From the NCBI GenBank assembly GCA_964559125.1, contig CAZLGW010000008.1, positions 136,369-200,368 of the forward strand: 64,000 nt of DNA. Reading direction: 5' to 3'. A model generated the notes under the pieces. That model was not told the DNA's origin. It did not search any database and worked only from the letters and a program-made list of their open reading frames with translations. This document shows, in pieces, positions 1-8,965 of the stretch (within the stretch, counting starts at the first letter, position 1; each line of letters begins with the position of its first letter). Source of the stretch: Ravibacter sp964559125. GTDB lineage: Bacteria > Bacteroidota > Bacteroidia > Cytophagales > Spirosomataceae. The position numbers and the translations under genes were made by a program.

Positions 1-1
1 G

Positions 2-226
2 GCTGCCCTGCTTTATGGCAAGCAGATAGGGTGGTTACCGGATTTGCCCGATTCCAGGCTATATGCCATCAGGCAGCGCCTCGAGCAAAGCCTTACGCCC
101 GATGGCTTCCTTGCCGGCAGTTGCCAGATTAACCGTGGAGGGGAAGAACTGCAGAAAAGCTCCTACCGCGTAATTTCCCAATATGTGATGGGATTAATGG
201 CTCACCTGTATGCGCACCTTAAATAG
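2..226 (+). CDS. C-terminal fragment, possible GH88/GH105-type unsaturated glycuronyl hydrolase
   Basis: The reading frame is open from the first bases of the window and stops at 226, so only the last ~74 residues are present. They read as the end of an all-helical protein, with the stretch NRGGEELQKSSYRVIS followed by a short helix (MGLMAHLYAHL). This resembles the tail of alpha/alpha-barrel GH88/GH105-type proteins, which remove unsaturated uronic acids from oligosaccharides produced by lyases. That activity would suit the GH28 and lyase genes downstream. The family call rests on a short, non-catalytic tail and is tentative. The next gene starts 54 bp later on the same strand, so both may belong to one operon. 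Confidence 0.4.
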   Translation, partial: AALLYGKQIGWLPDLPDSRLYAIRQRLEQSLTPDGFLAGSCQINRGGEELQKSSYRVISQYVMGLMAHLYAHLK

Positions 227-280
227 CTGTGAAATACATATTTGAGCATATTACGGATATAACTTACTTAAATATTTACG

Positions 281-1726
281 ATGAATCCGACCAGTAATTT
301 CCCTATTCTCAAGACCGCCCTTCTGGCAGCCGCAGTTTTTCTGACGGCCGGCGCCTCCGCTCAATCTCTTCCTGAGCCTCCGGGTTTTCAGTACATCGGT
401 AAGTATAAACCCTATCTTACTAAAGAGGTCAAAGCTTCTACCTGGTCTATCGGCGGCGAAACGATGGACCGCGATTATACCGACTACCAGTCCTTCAAAT
501 ACTATCTCGACTCACTGGGCGCCAAAAGGATCCGTCTCCAGGGCGGATGGGCAAAATGCGAAAAGGAAAAAGGGAAATATGATTTTGCCTGGCTCGATGC
601 GGTCATACCCGATGCTTTCCAACGCGGCGTTGCTCCCTGGGTAGAACTGTCGTACGGAAACCCCATTTATGAAGGTGGTGGAGAGCCGAAGCTGGCCGGC
701 CGCATCCCCACTTCAGAGGTAGCCCTGCAGGCCTGGGACAATTGGGTGCGGGCCATTGTAGCCCGCTACAAAAACTATGTAACCGAGTGGGAGATATGGA
801 ATGAGCCCGACATCAATAAGGAAAACACGGGCGAAGAGTTCGGCGAATTCTATATCCGTACCGCGAAAGTAGTCCGCTCTGTTCAGCCGGGCGCCCGGCT
901 GCTGGCCATCGGCATAGCGGGTGTACCCCGCCTCGAATTCCTGCGCCCTTTTATGGATAAATTAAAAGCGGAAAACGCTCTGGACCTGATCGACGTGCTG
1001 ACATATCATGGCTATGCGCCAAACCCGGATACTTCCTATCCCAGAATAGAGGAAATGCGGCAATTCGTCTGGGGCTACAACCCGAAAATAGAATTTATGC
1101 AGGGTGAAAACGGCGCCCCCTCCACACATAGCAGCGTTACGATAGGCGCACTGCGTCAATACGATTGGACGGAGCTTTCCCAGGCCAAATGGGATCTTCG
1201 GCGTATGCTGGGCGACCACGGACGGGGAATAGCCACCAACCTGTTCACCATCAGCGATATACACTATGCTGCCGGTGACCATATGACGGGTGTCAATACG
1301 AAGGGTATTCTCAAAACCAACCCTGATAAGACCATAGAACGCCCGAAAACGGCTTTCCACGCTGCCAGGAATGTATTTTCCATCTTTGACGAAGGGATTG
1401 AAAGGCAACCTGACAGTTCCCCGGAAACCGATCAGCCTAATCAGTCTTCTTTTGCTTATAAGCACAAAAAATCAGGACAGTCGATCGTCACGCTCTGGAA
1501 TAGCCGGGATCGTCCGGCAGAAACTTTCACCCCTCAGAATACCCAGGTAACAGTCCGGGGAGCATTTAAAGATCCGGTGTATGTAGACCTTATATCGGGT
1601 AAGATTTTCGGAATCCCGAAAGGAAACTGGAAAAAATCGGGTAATAAATACACGTTCAGCAACGTCCCCGTACCTGACTACCCGGTGCTAATTGCCGACA
1701 AATCTGTGCTCCGTATATCGAAATGA
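281..1726 (+). CDS. Secreted clan GH-A glycoside hydrolase (GH39-like), single domain
   Basis: 481 residues with a signal peptide (hydrophobic about 10-27, ending GASAQ). The body is a TIM-barrel glycosidase of clan GH-A: EIWNEP places the likely acid/base at E175, and QGENG places the likely nucleophile at E276. A C-terminal beta-rich segment (about 400-481) contains VYVDLISG and DYPVLIAD, a signature shared by all four GH-A domains in this operon. The overall look is GH39-like (beta-xylosidase or iduronidase type), but the nucleophile context QGENG differs from classical GH39, so substrate and exact family are unknown. It overlaps the next gene by 4 bp (ATGA), indicating translational coupling. 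It probably acts in the periplasm on a pectin-like glycan; that is inferred from the neighbours. Confidence 0.75.
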   Translation: MNPTSNFPILKTALLAAAVFLTAGASAQSLPEPPGFQYIGKYKPYLTKEVKASTWSIGGETMDRDYTDYQSFKYYLDSLGAKRIRLQGGWAKCEKEKGKYDFAWLDAVIPDAFQRGVAPWVELSYGNPIYEGGGEPKLAGRIPTSEVALQAWDNWVRAIVARYKNYVTEWEIWNEPDINKENTGEEFGEFYIRTAKVVRSVQPGARLLAIGIAGVPRLEFLRPFMDKLKAENALDLIDVLTYHGYAPNPDTSYPRIEEMRQFVWGYNPKIEFMQGENGAPSTHSSVTIGALRQYDWTELSQAKWDLRRMLGDHGRGIATNLFTISDIHYAAGDHMTGVNTKGILKTNPDKTIERPKTAFHAARNVFSIFDEGIERQPDSSPETDQPNQSSFAYKHKKSGQSIVTLWNSRDRPAETFTPQNTQVTVRGAFKDPVYVDLISGKIFGIPKGNWKKSGNKYTFSNVPVPDYPVLIADKSVLRISK

Positions 1727-4575
1727 ATTGCAATATGCTGCGTAACCTTGTCATATCAGTGTTATGGCTGGTGATAGCTGAGGTCGCTCCTGCGATGCAG
1801 TACGGCATTGTCAGCGATTCTCCCGAAGCCACCCTGGGATGGATAAGGCCCCGTTCTGCTTCTGAGATCTCAGCCTCCAACTGGTCTGTAGGGGCTGAAA
1901 CAATGGACCGGGATTTTACTATCTACGAAAACTGGCGAACATTCCTCGGCCCTCTTGGGTTTAAAAAGGCGCGTATACAATCAGGATGGATGAGAACGGA
2001 GAAGCAGAAAGGAGTATACAATTGGGAATGGCTGGATACCATCGTTTATGACATGAAGGCACAAGGCGTGACTCCCTGGGTGAGCCTGTCGTATGGAAAC
2101 CCTTTGTATTGCACATTTACGGGCGATAGCAGGGGTGATATTCCCAGAACCTCCGAAGCAAAGAAAGCATGGATCGACTATGTGGAGAAAATCGTAGCGA
2201 GATATAAAAATGTCGTAGCCGAATGGGAGATATGGAACGAACCGAGGATGGGAAAGCGGATAACGCCGGAAGAATACACCGATTTAGTCATCAATACGGC
2301 AACCGCGATAAAAAAACATCAACCGCAGGCAAAAGTAATCATCCTCGCATTGGACCACGCCCACTTCAAGTCGGTGGTCGACGAAGCCTATTGCAACGAA
2401 AACTACAAAAGTAAGATCGAGCAGAAAAAAGAATCCATAACCTGCGTATATGCCAGAAGAGTAATGGACTATCTGCGGGATTCGAAAAAGCTGCATTTAA
2501 TAGACATTCTGTCTTATCATCCTTACAGCTTCAATCCTGACGATGCAACAGATGACAGCATAGCTTTCCGGGAATTTGCAAGATCATACGGAGAGCATAT
2601 CAACATCTTTCAGGGGGAATGCGGAGTACCCTCTGAAGAGAATGAGAGAAGGGCGCTTGCGAACTATAAGTGGACGGAGCTCTCACAGGCCAAGTGGGCG
2701 CTGCGGCGTCTTTTAAATGATCTCGCCCAGGGTATCCCTTCTTCCTATTTCTCAATAGCCGATATGTGCTATGACGATGAAATAAACCGCAAAGGTTTGC
2801 TGAAAACTAAATCCGATAAGACGATAGAAAGACCTAAAAGGGCTTACTACGCACTGCAGAATCTGGCGTCAGTTTTTGACGATCGCCTGACGGCAGTTCA
2901 GGGGAATAATCCGGAAATCAGCTCAGAGAGAAATGTTGCCGGGTATGTTTTTTCCAGCAATGATAACAGGCCTGTAGTCGCGCTCTGGCTGAAAGACCGT
3001 ATTCCCGCCGACACAAATGATCTGATCTCAGCCGGAATTTCTCTTAAAAATCTTCGTTTCAAAGAACCGGTATATGTTGACCTGATTTCAGGAGAAATAA
3101 AAAGCATCACCTCTGAAAATATCCGGATTTCTGCCGGACAAATTTCATTTTCCAATATAATAATCCCCGATTTCCCGGTCCTTATCGCTGAGCGGTCATT
3201 GCTGACTTTCTACCCTTCTTATCACTTGGCCGAATCAATATCCTTCCCCTATATCGGGCAGATCAGACCCAGGCATGCACTCGACATCAGCTCCTCCAAC
3301 TGGTCAGTCGGAGCGGAAATGATGGATCGCGATTTTACCATCTATGACAACTGGAAAGAATACCTTGGCCCTCTGGGTGCAAAAAAAGCGCGCATCCAGT
3401 CGGGCTGGGCAAGAACCGAAAAACGTAAAGGTGTTTATGACTGGGAATGGCTTGATAGAATTATCTATGATATGACGAAACAGGGTGTTAAGCCATGGGT
3501 TAATCTTTCTTACGGCAATCCGCTTTATTCGGACGGCGGAGGCACCACCCTGAATGCCCCCGTTCCGAAATCAGATGACGCTAAACGGGCGTGGGAAAAT
3601 TATGTAAAGGCTATTGTCAGCAGGTACCGCCATCTGGTAGAGGAATGGGAAGTCTGGAATGAGCCCAACTATAAAATCACACCGGAAGATTATGCCGATC
3701 TTTTCATATCAACAGGAAAAATAATCCGTGCACAGCAGCCGTCCGGCAAAATCATTGCCTTTGCTATAGGAAGCGGGGTGGACTACCGGTATGTTGACAA
3801 GGTACTACGTATCGTGCAGGAAAAGAACAGCCTGGGCCTGATTGATGAAATAAGTCATCACCGGCATATTCGGATTCCTGAAAACCGGGAACCGGAGCTT
3901 GAACTGGAAAAGGTACTGTTCCGGTACAATCCCGCCATCCGGATCCGCCAGGGCGAAGCAGGATGTCCCTCGGCCTGGAACAACAACTTTGCGCTCAACC
4001 ATTATCCGTGGAATGAGCTTATACAGTCTAAACATATTCTCCGCCGGTTACTGACAGATTTAGGTCACGGTAAAGAGTCTTCCTGCTTTACAATTATGGA
4101 TGCACGCTACCCTCAGGAATGGAATTACAAAGGGCTGCTCAGAGCCAATGAGGATAAAACGGTAGCCTATGCTAAACCGGCCTACTACGCATTTCAGCAT
4201 CTTACTTCGATATTCGACGATCGTCTGGACCTGATCCCCGAATACGACTACAGTGTTGAAAAGGATAAAGACCGTTTGCTATCTTTATATGGATTCAAGC
4301 ATAAGGAAAGCCGGAAACAGGTCATAGCGGTATGGTTTTCAGACAGAATACCCTCCTCCGACAACACAAAATCGCTCTGTGACTTTGTCCTGCCTTCCGG
4401 GAATTTCGATCACCCCGTATGGGTCGACCTTGCTACCGGCGATATTCACGAGATTCCCGCAGGAAACTGGGAGAAAAAGCAGAACTCCTGGTACTTCAAA
4501 AAAATCCCCGTCTATGATGCGCCAATTTTAATTGCCGACCGGGAGACACTTCATATAGCGGCAGAAAATAAATAA
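1723..4575 (+). CDS. Tandem two-domain clan GH-A glycoside hydrolase
   Basis: 950 residues, an N-terminal signal sequence, then two complete copies of the same GH-A module. Module 1 (about 30-490) has WNEP with E173 and QGECG with E299. Module 2 (about 505-940) has WNEP with E647 and QGEAG with E745. Both keep the predicted acid/base and nucleophile, so both may be active. Blocks such as SNWSVGAE, MDRDFTIY, ARIQSGW and WEWLD recur nearly unchanged, which points to an in-frame duplication and fusion. Each module ends with the beta-rich VYVDL/VWVDL...PVLIA segment. The start overlaps the upstream stop by 4 bp. Family is GH39-like; substrate unknown. Confidence 0.75.
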   Translation: MNCNMLRNLVISVLWLVIAEVAPAMQYGIVSDSPEATLGWIRPRSASEISASNWSVGAETMDRDFTIYENWRTFLGPLGFKKARIQSGWMRTEKQKGVYNWEWLDTIVYDMKAQGVTPWVSLSYGNPLYCTFTGDSRGDIPRTSEAKKAWIDYVEKIVARYKNVVAEWEIWNEPRMGKRITPEEYTDLVINTATAIKKHQPQAKVIILALDHAHFKSVVDEAYCNENYKSKIEQKKESITCVYARRVMDYLRDSKKLHLIDILSYHPYSFNPDDATDDSIAFREFARSYGEHINIFQGECGVPSEENERRALANYKWTELSQAKWALRRLLNDLAQGIPSSYFSIADMCYDDEINRKGLLKTKSDKTIERPKRAYYALQNLASVFDDRLTAVQGNNPEISSERNVAGYVFSSNDNRPVVALWLKDRIPADTNDLISAGISLKNLRFKEPVYVDLISGEIKSITSENIRISAGQISFSNIIIPDFPVLIAERSLLTFYPSYHLAESISFPYIGQIRPRHALDISSSNWSVGAEMMDRDFTIYDNWKEYLGPLGAKKARIQSGWARTEKRKGVYDWEWLDRIIYDMTKQGVKPWVNLSYGNPLYSDGGGTTLNAPVPKSDDAKRAWENYVKAIVSRYRHLVEEWEVWNEPNYKITPEDYADLFISTGKIIRAQQPSGKIIAFAIGSGVDYRYVDKVLRIVQEKNSLGLIDEISHHRHIRIPENREPELELEKVLFRYNPAIRIRQGEAGCPSAWNNNFALNHYPWNELIQSKHILRRLLTDLGHGKESSCFTIMDARYPQEWNYKGLLRANEDKTVAYAKPAYYAFQHLTSIFDDRLDLIPEYDYSVEKDKDRLLSLYGFKHKESRKQVIAVWFSDRIPSSDNTKSLCDFVLPSGNFDHPVWVDLATGDIHEIPAGNWEKKQNSWYFKKIPVYDAPILIADRETLHIAAENK

Positions 4576-4591
4576 TCATAAAGAGAAAAAT

Positions 4592-5737
4592 ATGCTACCA
4601 ACTTCGGGTTATCAACGAATCAAACAAACTTCCCTGAATTTTGTAAACGCTATGAAAATCGGCGACAAGCCGGGTGTTTACCGCAAAGAGGCCGGAGAAG
4701 GCGAGAGCTTTTACGGCTCCTATCATGCAGCCCATATCCTCGATCTCTTCGGCGAAATGCAGCTTCTCTCCGAATCGTACCGCGACGAATGGGCGGAACA
4801 ATTCAGGCAGCGACAAACCGACCAGGGGTACTTTTCGGGAAAAGCGGAAGACCGGAAAAGGGTAAGATCTCTTGATGAAATGGAACCCGCCTGGCACTAC
4901 ACGCGGGGTAATATCTGGGCGTTCAGAGTACTGGGAATGAGGCCTGAAAAGGAACTGAGCTTTGCTGAACCTCTGCTTGACCCGGGAAAACTGTATAAAT
5001 GGGTAAAACATTACGACTGGTCGAACCCCTGGGCCGCCGGCAACCAGGTGCTTGCAGCAGCCACTGCCCTGTTTGCACTACGTGACTGGTTTGGGGCCGG
5101 CGAGGTCGACAAGGCACTGGAGGAAGGAATGTTCCCGGCACTGGAGGAGTTGCTGGACGAAAAAACAGGCTTCTGGGGAACCCAGTATGGTGCAGATCTG
5201 CCTAACGGGCTCTTCGGGACTATTCATATTACGCCTATCTACTTTGCACAGGGGTGGGAGCTGCGCGGGCTGGAACGCAACGTCGATTCCACCCTGGCCT
5301 GCCAGTTGCCCGACGGCTCTTTCTGGCCGGGAGGATCAGATTGTCCCGATTTTGACGGAGCCTATATGATGAGCAACCTGGCAGCCCTTACCGGTTATCG
5401 CCGGGAGGACCTGGAAAGCGCCAGCCGCCACTACCTCGACCATGCCCTGATGCACGAAGATCCCCGGGAGAACGGGTGGCTGCTTCACCGTCGCGACAGT
5501 ATCCCCTCCGGTTGGGTGCCGCGCCCTCACTGGATATGGAAAGAGGGTGAAAAAACTGCATTTGCGGAACTCCGGGACGAGGATCCGGAACGGACGCATA
5601 TCATGCTGGGGTCATGGTTTTATCCGCTGTCCATTGCCCTTATCAGTCATTTTCTGGGCGATACCGGGTATGAAGGGCCGTATCATTTTAATTCTCATTC
5701 ACTGCATGTCTGTAACGTATTTAATGAAACCGTGTAA
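4592..5737 (+). CDS. Alpha/alpha-toroid protein of unknown function, no signal peptide
   Basis: 381 residues with no signal peptide or membrane segment, so probably cytoplasmic, unlike the flanking secreted enzymes. The sequence has regularly spaced helices with Trp/Gly turns (FYGSYHAAHILDLFG, AAGNQVLAAATALFALRDWFG, GFWGTQYGAD, LPDGSFWPGG), the pattern of terpene-cyclase-like or glycoside-hydrolase-like alpha/alpha toroids. I do not recognise a named family or a clear catalytic motif. It sits 16 bp after the tandem GH gene and 3 bp before the next GH gene, so it is co-transcribed with them. A role in handling imported oligosaccharides is possible but only inferred from position. The ATG follows an AAAGAGAAA stretch that may serve as ribosome-binding site. 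Confidence 0.6.
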   Translation: MLPTSGYQRIKQTSLNFVNAMKIGDKPGVYRKEAGEGESFYGSYHAAHILDLFGEMQLLSESYRDEWAEQFRQRQTDQGYFSGKAEDRKRVRSLDEMEPAWHYTRGNIWAFRVLGMRPEKELSFAEPLLDPGKLYKWVKHYDWSNPWAAGNQVLAAATALFALRDWFGAGEVDKALEEGMFPALEELLDEKTGFWGTQYGADLPNGLFGTIHITPIYFAQGWELRGLERNVDSTLACQLPDGSFWPGGSDCPDFDGAYMMSNLAALTGYRREDLESASRHYLDHALMHEDPRENGWLLHRRDSIPSGWVPRPHWIWKEGEKTAFAELRDEDPERTHIMLGSWFYPLSIALISHFLGDTGYEGPYHFNSHSLHVCNVFNETV

Positions 5738-5740
5738 ATA

Positions 5741-7243
5741 ATGGAGAACAGGAGAACATTTCTGAAAGCAATTGCTGCCCTGCCCCTGGCAACGTCTGTT
5801 GAAAAAGAAGTTACCGGCCATTTTCAGCCGGAGGAGGCATCGGTTTCACTGAAAAAAATAGGAACTGTCAGGATCAAAACACCGAAAGAGATCAAAAAAT
5901 CTCCGTTCGGCATAGGCTGTGAAACCCTCGACAGATCGCTCTGGGATCCGAAAGAAGTCTACCCGTGGATGGACGATCTGTCTGTAAAATGGGCCCGCCT
6001 TCAAACCGGATGGACCCGTGTGGAGAAACAGAAAGGCGCCTACGACTGGCAGTGGCTCGACGAAAGCGTTGACGGACTGATAGAACGGGGTTTTACGCCG
6101 TTTTTCAATGTCGGGTATGGTAATACTCACTATACCGAAGGAGATATGGGCTACCATCCGCTGCTAAGCGCTGAGGCGCTGGCTGCGTGGAAGAAGTTTG
6201 TGGTAGCCCTCACGAAACGCTATAAAAACAAAATCACCCACTACGAGATCTGGAACGAACCCAATCTCGGCGGCTTCTGGAAGCCCGACAAAGTGGATCC
6301 CAAAAAGTATGTGCAGCTGGTAAAAGAAATGGTTCCGTTGATCAGGCAGAATGCTCCGGATGCGGTAATTGTCGGAGGCGTCGTATCACGGCTGCCTTTT
6401 ACCTACATCAAAGTGCTTTTCGAAGAAGGGCTGGGAGACCTGATCGATATCTTCTCCTTTCATCCCTATACGACCATCCCTGAAAGCTATAACGATAGGA
6501 TCGTCGCACTGAGAAAGCTGGTAAAAAGTTACAATCCTTCCATCGAAATATGGCAGGGGGAAAATGGCTTTGCTTCTGAGCCCAACTCCACCGGATTTTT
6601 GGGAGAAGGGCCATGGACAGAAAATATCCAGGCTAAAATCATGCTGCGGCGATTGCTTACCGACTGCTCACTGGATCTGCCGATGACCCTCTGGTTCCTG
6701 ATCGTCGATCTGCACGACTATCCAAAAGGCACCGGTAAGGTGAACTATAAAGGAATTCTCAGAACCAAGCCGGAAATCGCACCTAAAGTAGCCTTCAAAG
6801 CTTTGCAGAACCTGGGAAGCCTCGTACATGGGGACGTGAGAACGACGAATTCGCTGATCTACCTCCTGGATGGCGAAAAGGCAGCCGGGGAAGAAGAATA
6901 CGCCCGCATCGGAAACGGGATAGAAGCCACTCTGCACGAGACCAGGGCCACAACACTCAAAACAGACAACGGAACGGTCCTGGCATACTGGTCTACCGCA
7001 AAAGCCGGGGACGCTCCTCTCAGCAAAAGCGTCCACCTTTTCCTGTGGGATTGGGAAGAACAGGGCTTCAGCGACCCCGTACTGGTCGATCCGTTTCTCG
7101 GTACCATTCACGAAATACCCGATCACCAGCGATTCTACGATCGCGACAAGTACCGGATCAGCCAGGAGGCACAATTGTTCAGGCGGATCCCGCTACAGGA
7201 TTACCCCTTGCTGATTATGGAAAAAAGCCGGGTTATTCAATAA
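5741..7243 (+). CDS. Exported clan GH-A glycoside hydrolase (GH39-like) with RR-type leader
   Basis: 500 residues. The N-terminus begins MENRRTFLKAIAALPLATS, a twin-arginine-like leader (RRTFLK) rather than the Sec signals of its paralogues. The GH-A barrel keeps EIWNEP (E173, likely acid/base) and WQGENG (E274, likely nucleophile). The C-terminal beta segment ends DYPLLIMEKS, matching the DYPVLIAD ending of the paralogues. This is the most divergent of the four GH-A modules. It lies 3 bp after the toroid gene and 7 bp before the first GH28 gene. Tat export would imply folding before export; this is a prediction from the leader only. Substrate unknown. Confidence 0.72.
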   Translation: MENRRTFLKAIAALPLATSVEKEVTGHFQPEEASVSLKKIGTVRIKTPKEIKKSPFGIGCETLDRSLWDPKEVYPWMDDLSVKWARLQTGWTRVEKQKGAYDWQWLDESVDGLIERGFTPFFNVGYGNTHYTEGDMGYHPLLSAEALAAWKKFVVALTKRYKNKITHYEIWNEPNLGGFWKPDKVDPKKYVQLVKEMVPLIRQNAPDAVIVGGVVSRLPFTYIKVLFEEGLGDLIDIFSFHPYTTIPESYNDRIVALRKLVKSYNPSIEIWQGENGFASEPNSTGFLGEGPWTENIQAKIMLRRLLTDCSLDLPMTLWFLIVDLHDYPKGTGKVNYKGILRTKPEIAPKVAFKALQNLGSLVHGDVRTTNSLIYLLDGEKAAGEEEYARIGNGIEATLHETRATTLKTDNGTVLAYWSTAKAGDAPLSKSVHLFLWDWEEQGFSDPVLVDPFLGTIHEIPDHQRFYDRDKYRISQEAQLFRRIPLQDYPLLIMEKSRVIQ

Positions 7244-7250
7244 AATACCT

Positions 7251-8927
7251 ATGAAACCCCTGAGCCTTCTTACGATACTGCTGACTCTGGCAAGCCTCTC
7301 CTCTCGGAGTGCTGAAGGCGTTTGGGATGTCTTTGCCTTCGGCGCCAAAGGCGATGGCCGGACCATGGACACCCGGGCCATTCAGAATGCCGTTGACCAA
7401 TGTCATCAGGCCGGTGGCGGGAAAGTATACCTGCATAGCGGCAGATTCCTTTCGGGCACTATTTATTTGAAAGACAATGTCGCTCTTTATATAGAAGCAG
7501 GAGCTGTTTTACTGGGAAGCAATAACCTGGACGACTACCCGATTATTCCTTCGAAATATCCATCCTATACCGGTGAATTTGTCACTAATAAAATGCTGAT
7601 CTATGCGGAAGATGCCCAGAACATCGGGGTGCTCGGCAGAGGTCTCATCGACGGCAGAGGGGATGATTGGGCAGACGGCCCCTACGGCTCTCCCTCTTTC
7701 AGTATACGGCCAAGAATTATCCACTTCAGAGGATGTGACAACATACAGGTAAAAGACGTTACTCTATACAATTCAGCTTCCTGGGTGCAGTTTTACCAGT
7801 CGTGCAGGAATCTGGTAATTGACGGTATTACGGTCGACAGCCGTGAAAATAAGGATATTGAAAAGCCGCGCTATGCTGATGTCCGCGGCCGGAATACCGA
7901 CGGCCTCGACCTGGTGGACTGTGAAAAAGTGAGGGTTTCCAATTGCTATATCAACAGCGGAGATGACGCGATTTGCCTCAAAAGCCTTTCTCCCGACGAG
8001 GCTTGCCGGGATATTACAATCAGTAACTGTATTGTGAGCTCTAATGCTTCGGGTATTAAGATCGGCACCGAGTCTGCCGGGACTTTCGAAGATATTACCA
8101 TTCAAAACTGCGTGGTGTTTGATACGCGTGTCGATGCGATAAGTCTTATGACTGTTGACGGTGCAAGATTGGAAAGGGTGAGCATCTCGAATATTACGGC
8201 AAGAAATATTAAAGGGGCCGCCATTTTTATCCGCCTGGGGACACGAAACCGACCATATAGAAAAAATGCTTCTGTTAATACGCCGGGCCTCAGAGACGTT
8301 TTGATCGAAAATGTCCAGGGTACACGGATCAGCGGCTTCGGGTGCTCTGTTACCGGCCTGCCCGGCGCTGAGCTTGAAAACATTGTGCTCCGTCGCATCA
8401 ATCTCGAGTTTGAAGGAGGAAACAGAGCTTTAGACCTGGACAATCGTACGCAGAAGGATAGCGGCCGGTCTTCCCTTAGCTACGAGGCAGTTATGCAGGA
8501 AATAAACCGCGATATTCCGGAAAAGGCAGAAGCATATCCCCGCGGTGAAATGTTCGGCCGGCTTCCCGCCTACGGCTTCTATTTACGTCATGTCCGGAAT
8601 ATCACACTTGACCAGGTAAGGCTGCGTTTCGCTGAGGAAGATTTCCGCCCGGCGGTGGTAGGCGATAACGTGGAACACCTGGAAATCAGTAGTCTAAAAG
8701 CTGAGGGGACTTCAAAAACGCCCGAGCTGATCCGGCTGGTGAATGCACGGGATGCGGTTATTTCGTCAAGCTCCCCTCTTTCAGATATCCCGCTCTTTCT
8801 TTCCGTGCGGGGAGAGAAGTCCGGAAAAATAACATTTCTGAATAATGATCTTAGAAAAGCAGCCCGGAAATCCGAAGTCAAAGAGGCCCCGGAATCTGTG
8901 CTAAGGGAAATCAATACTATAGAATGA
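7251..8927 (+). CDS. Secreted GH28-family (polygalacturonase-type) glycoside hydrolase, copy 1
   Basis: 558 residues, Sec signal peptide (about 1-21), then a right-handed parallel beta-helix of the pectinase type. GH28 motifs are present: NTDGLD (D217) and SGDDA (D238, D239) supply the acidic catalytic residues. The usual GHG position reads ASGIKIGTES, so the canonical His is replaced; many Bacteroidota GH28 proteins outside classical endo-polygalacturonases look like this. An N-terminal segment (about 24-60) with FGAKGDG and DTRAIQ is typical of beta-helix enzymes. Expected to hydrolyse galacturonan or rhamnogalacturonan linkages; exact specificity not readable. Its paralogue follows 38 bp downstream and shares a 50-bp identical DNA tract. 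Confidence 0.85.
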   Translation: MKPLSLLTILLTLASLSSRSAEGVWDVFAFGAKGDGRTMDTRAIQNAVDQCHQAGGGKVYLHSGRFLSGTIYLKDNVALYIEAGAVLLGSNNLDDYPIIPSKYPSYTGEFVTNKMLIYAEDAQNIGVLGRGLIDGRGDDWADGPYGSPSFSIRPRIIHFRGCDNIQVKDVTLYNSASWVQFYQSCRNLVIDGITVDSRENKDIEKPRYADVRGRNTDGLDLVDCEKVRVSNCYINSGDDAICLKSLSPDEACRDITISNCIVSSNASGIKIGTESAGTFEDITIQNCVVFDTRVDAISLMTVDGARLERVSISNITARNIKGAAIFIRLGTRNRPYRKNASVNTPGLRDVLIENVQGTRISGFGCSVTGLPGAELENIVLRRINLEFEGGNRALDLDNRTQKDSGRSSLSYEAVMQEINRDIPEKAEAYPRGEMFGRLPAYGFYLRHVRNITLDQVRLRFAEEDFRPAVVGDNVEHLEISSLKAEGTSKTPELIRLVNARDAVISSSSPLSDIPLFLSVRGEKSGKITFLNNDLRKAARKSEVKEAPESVLREINTIE

Positions 8928-8965
8928 AAGTTTTTTTTCCTTATAAACACTGACCATTCCTGACC

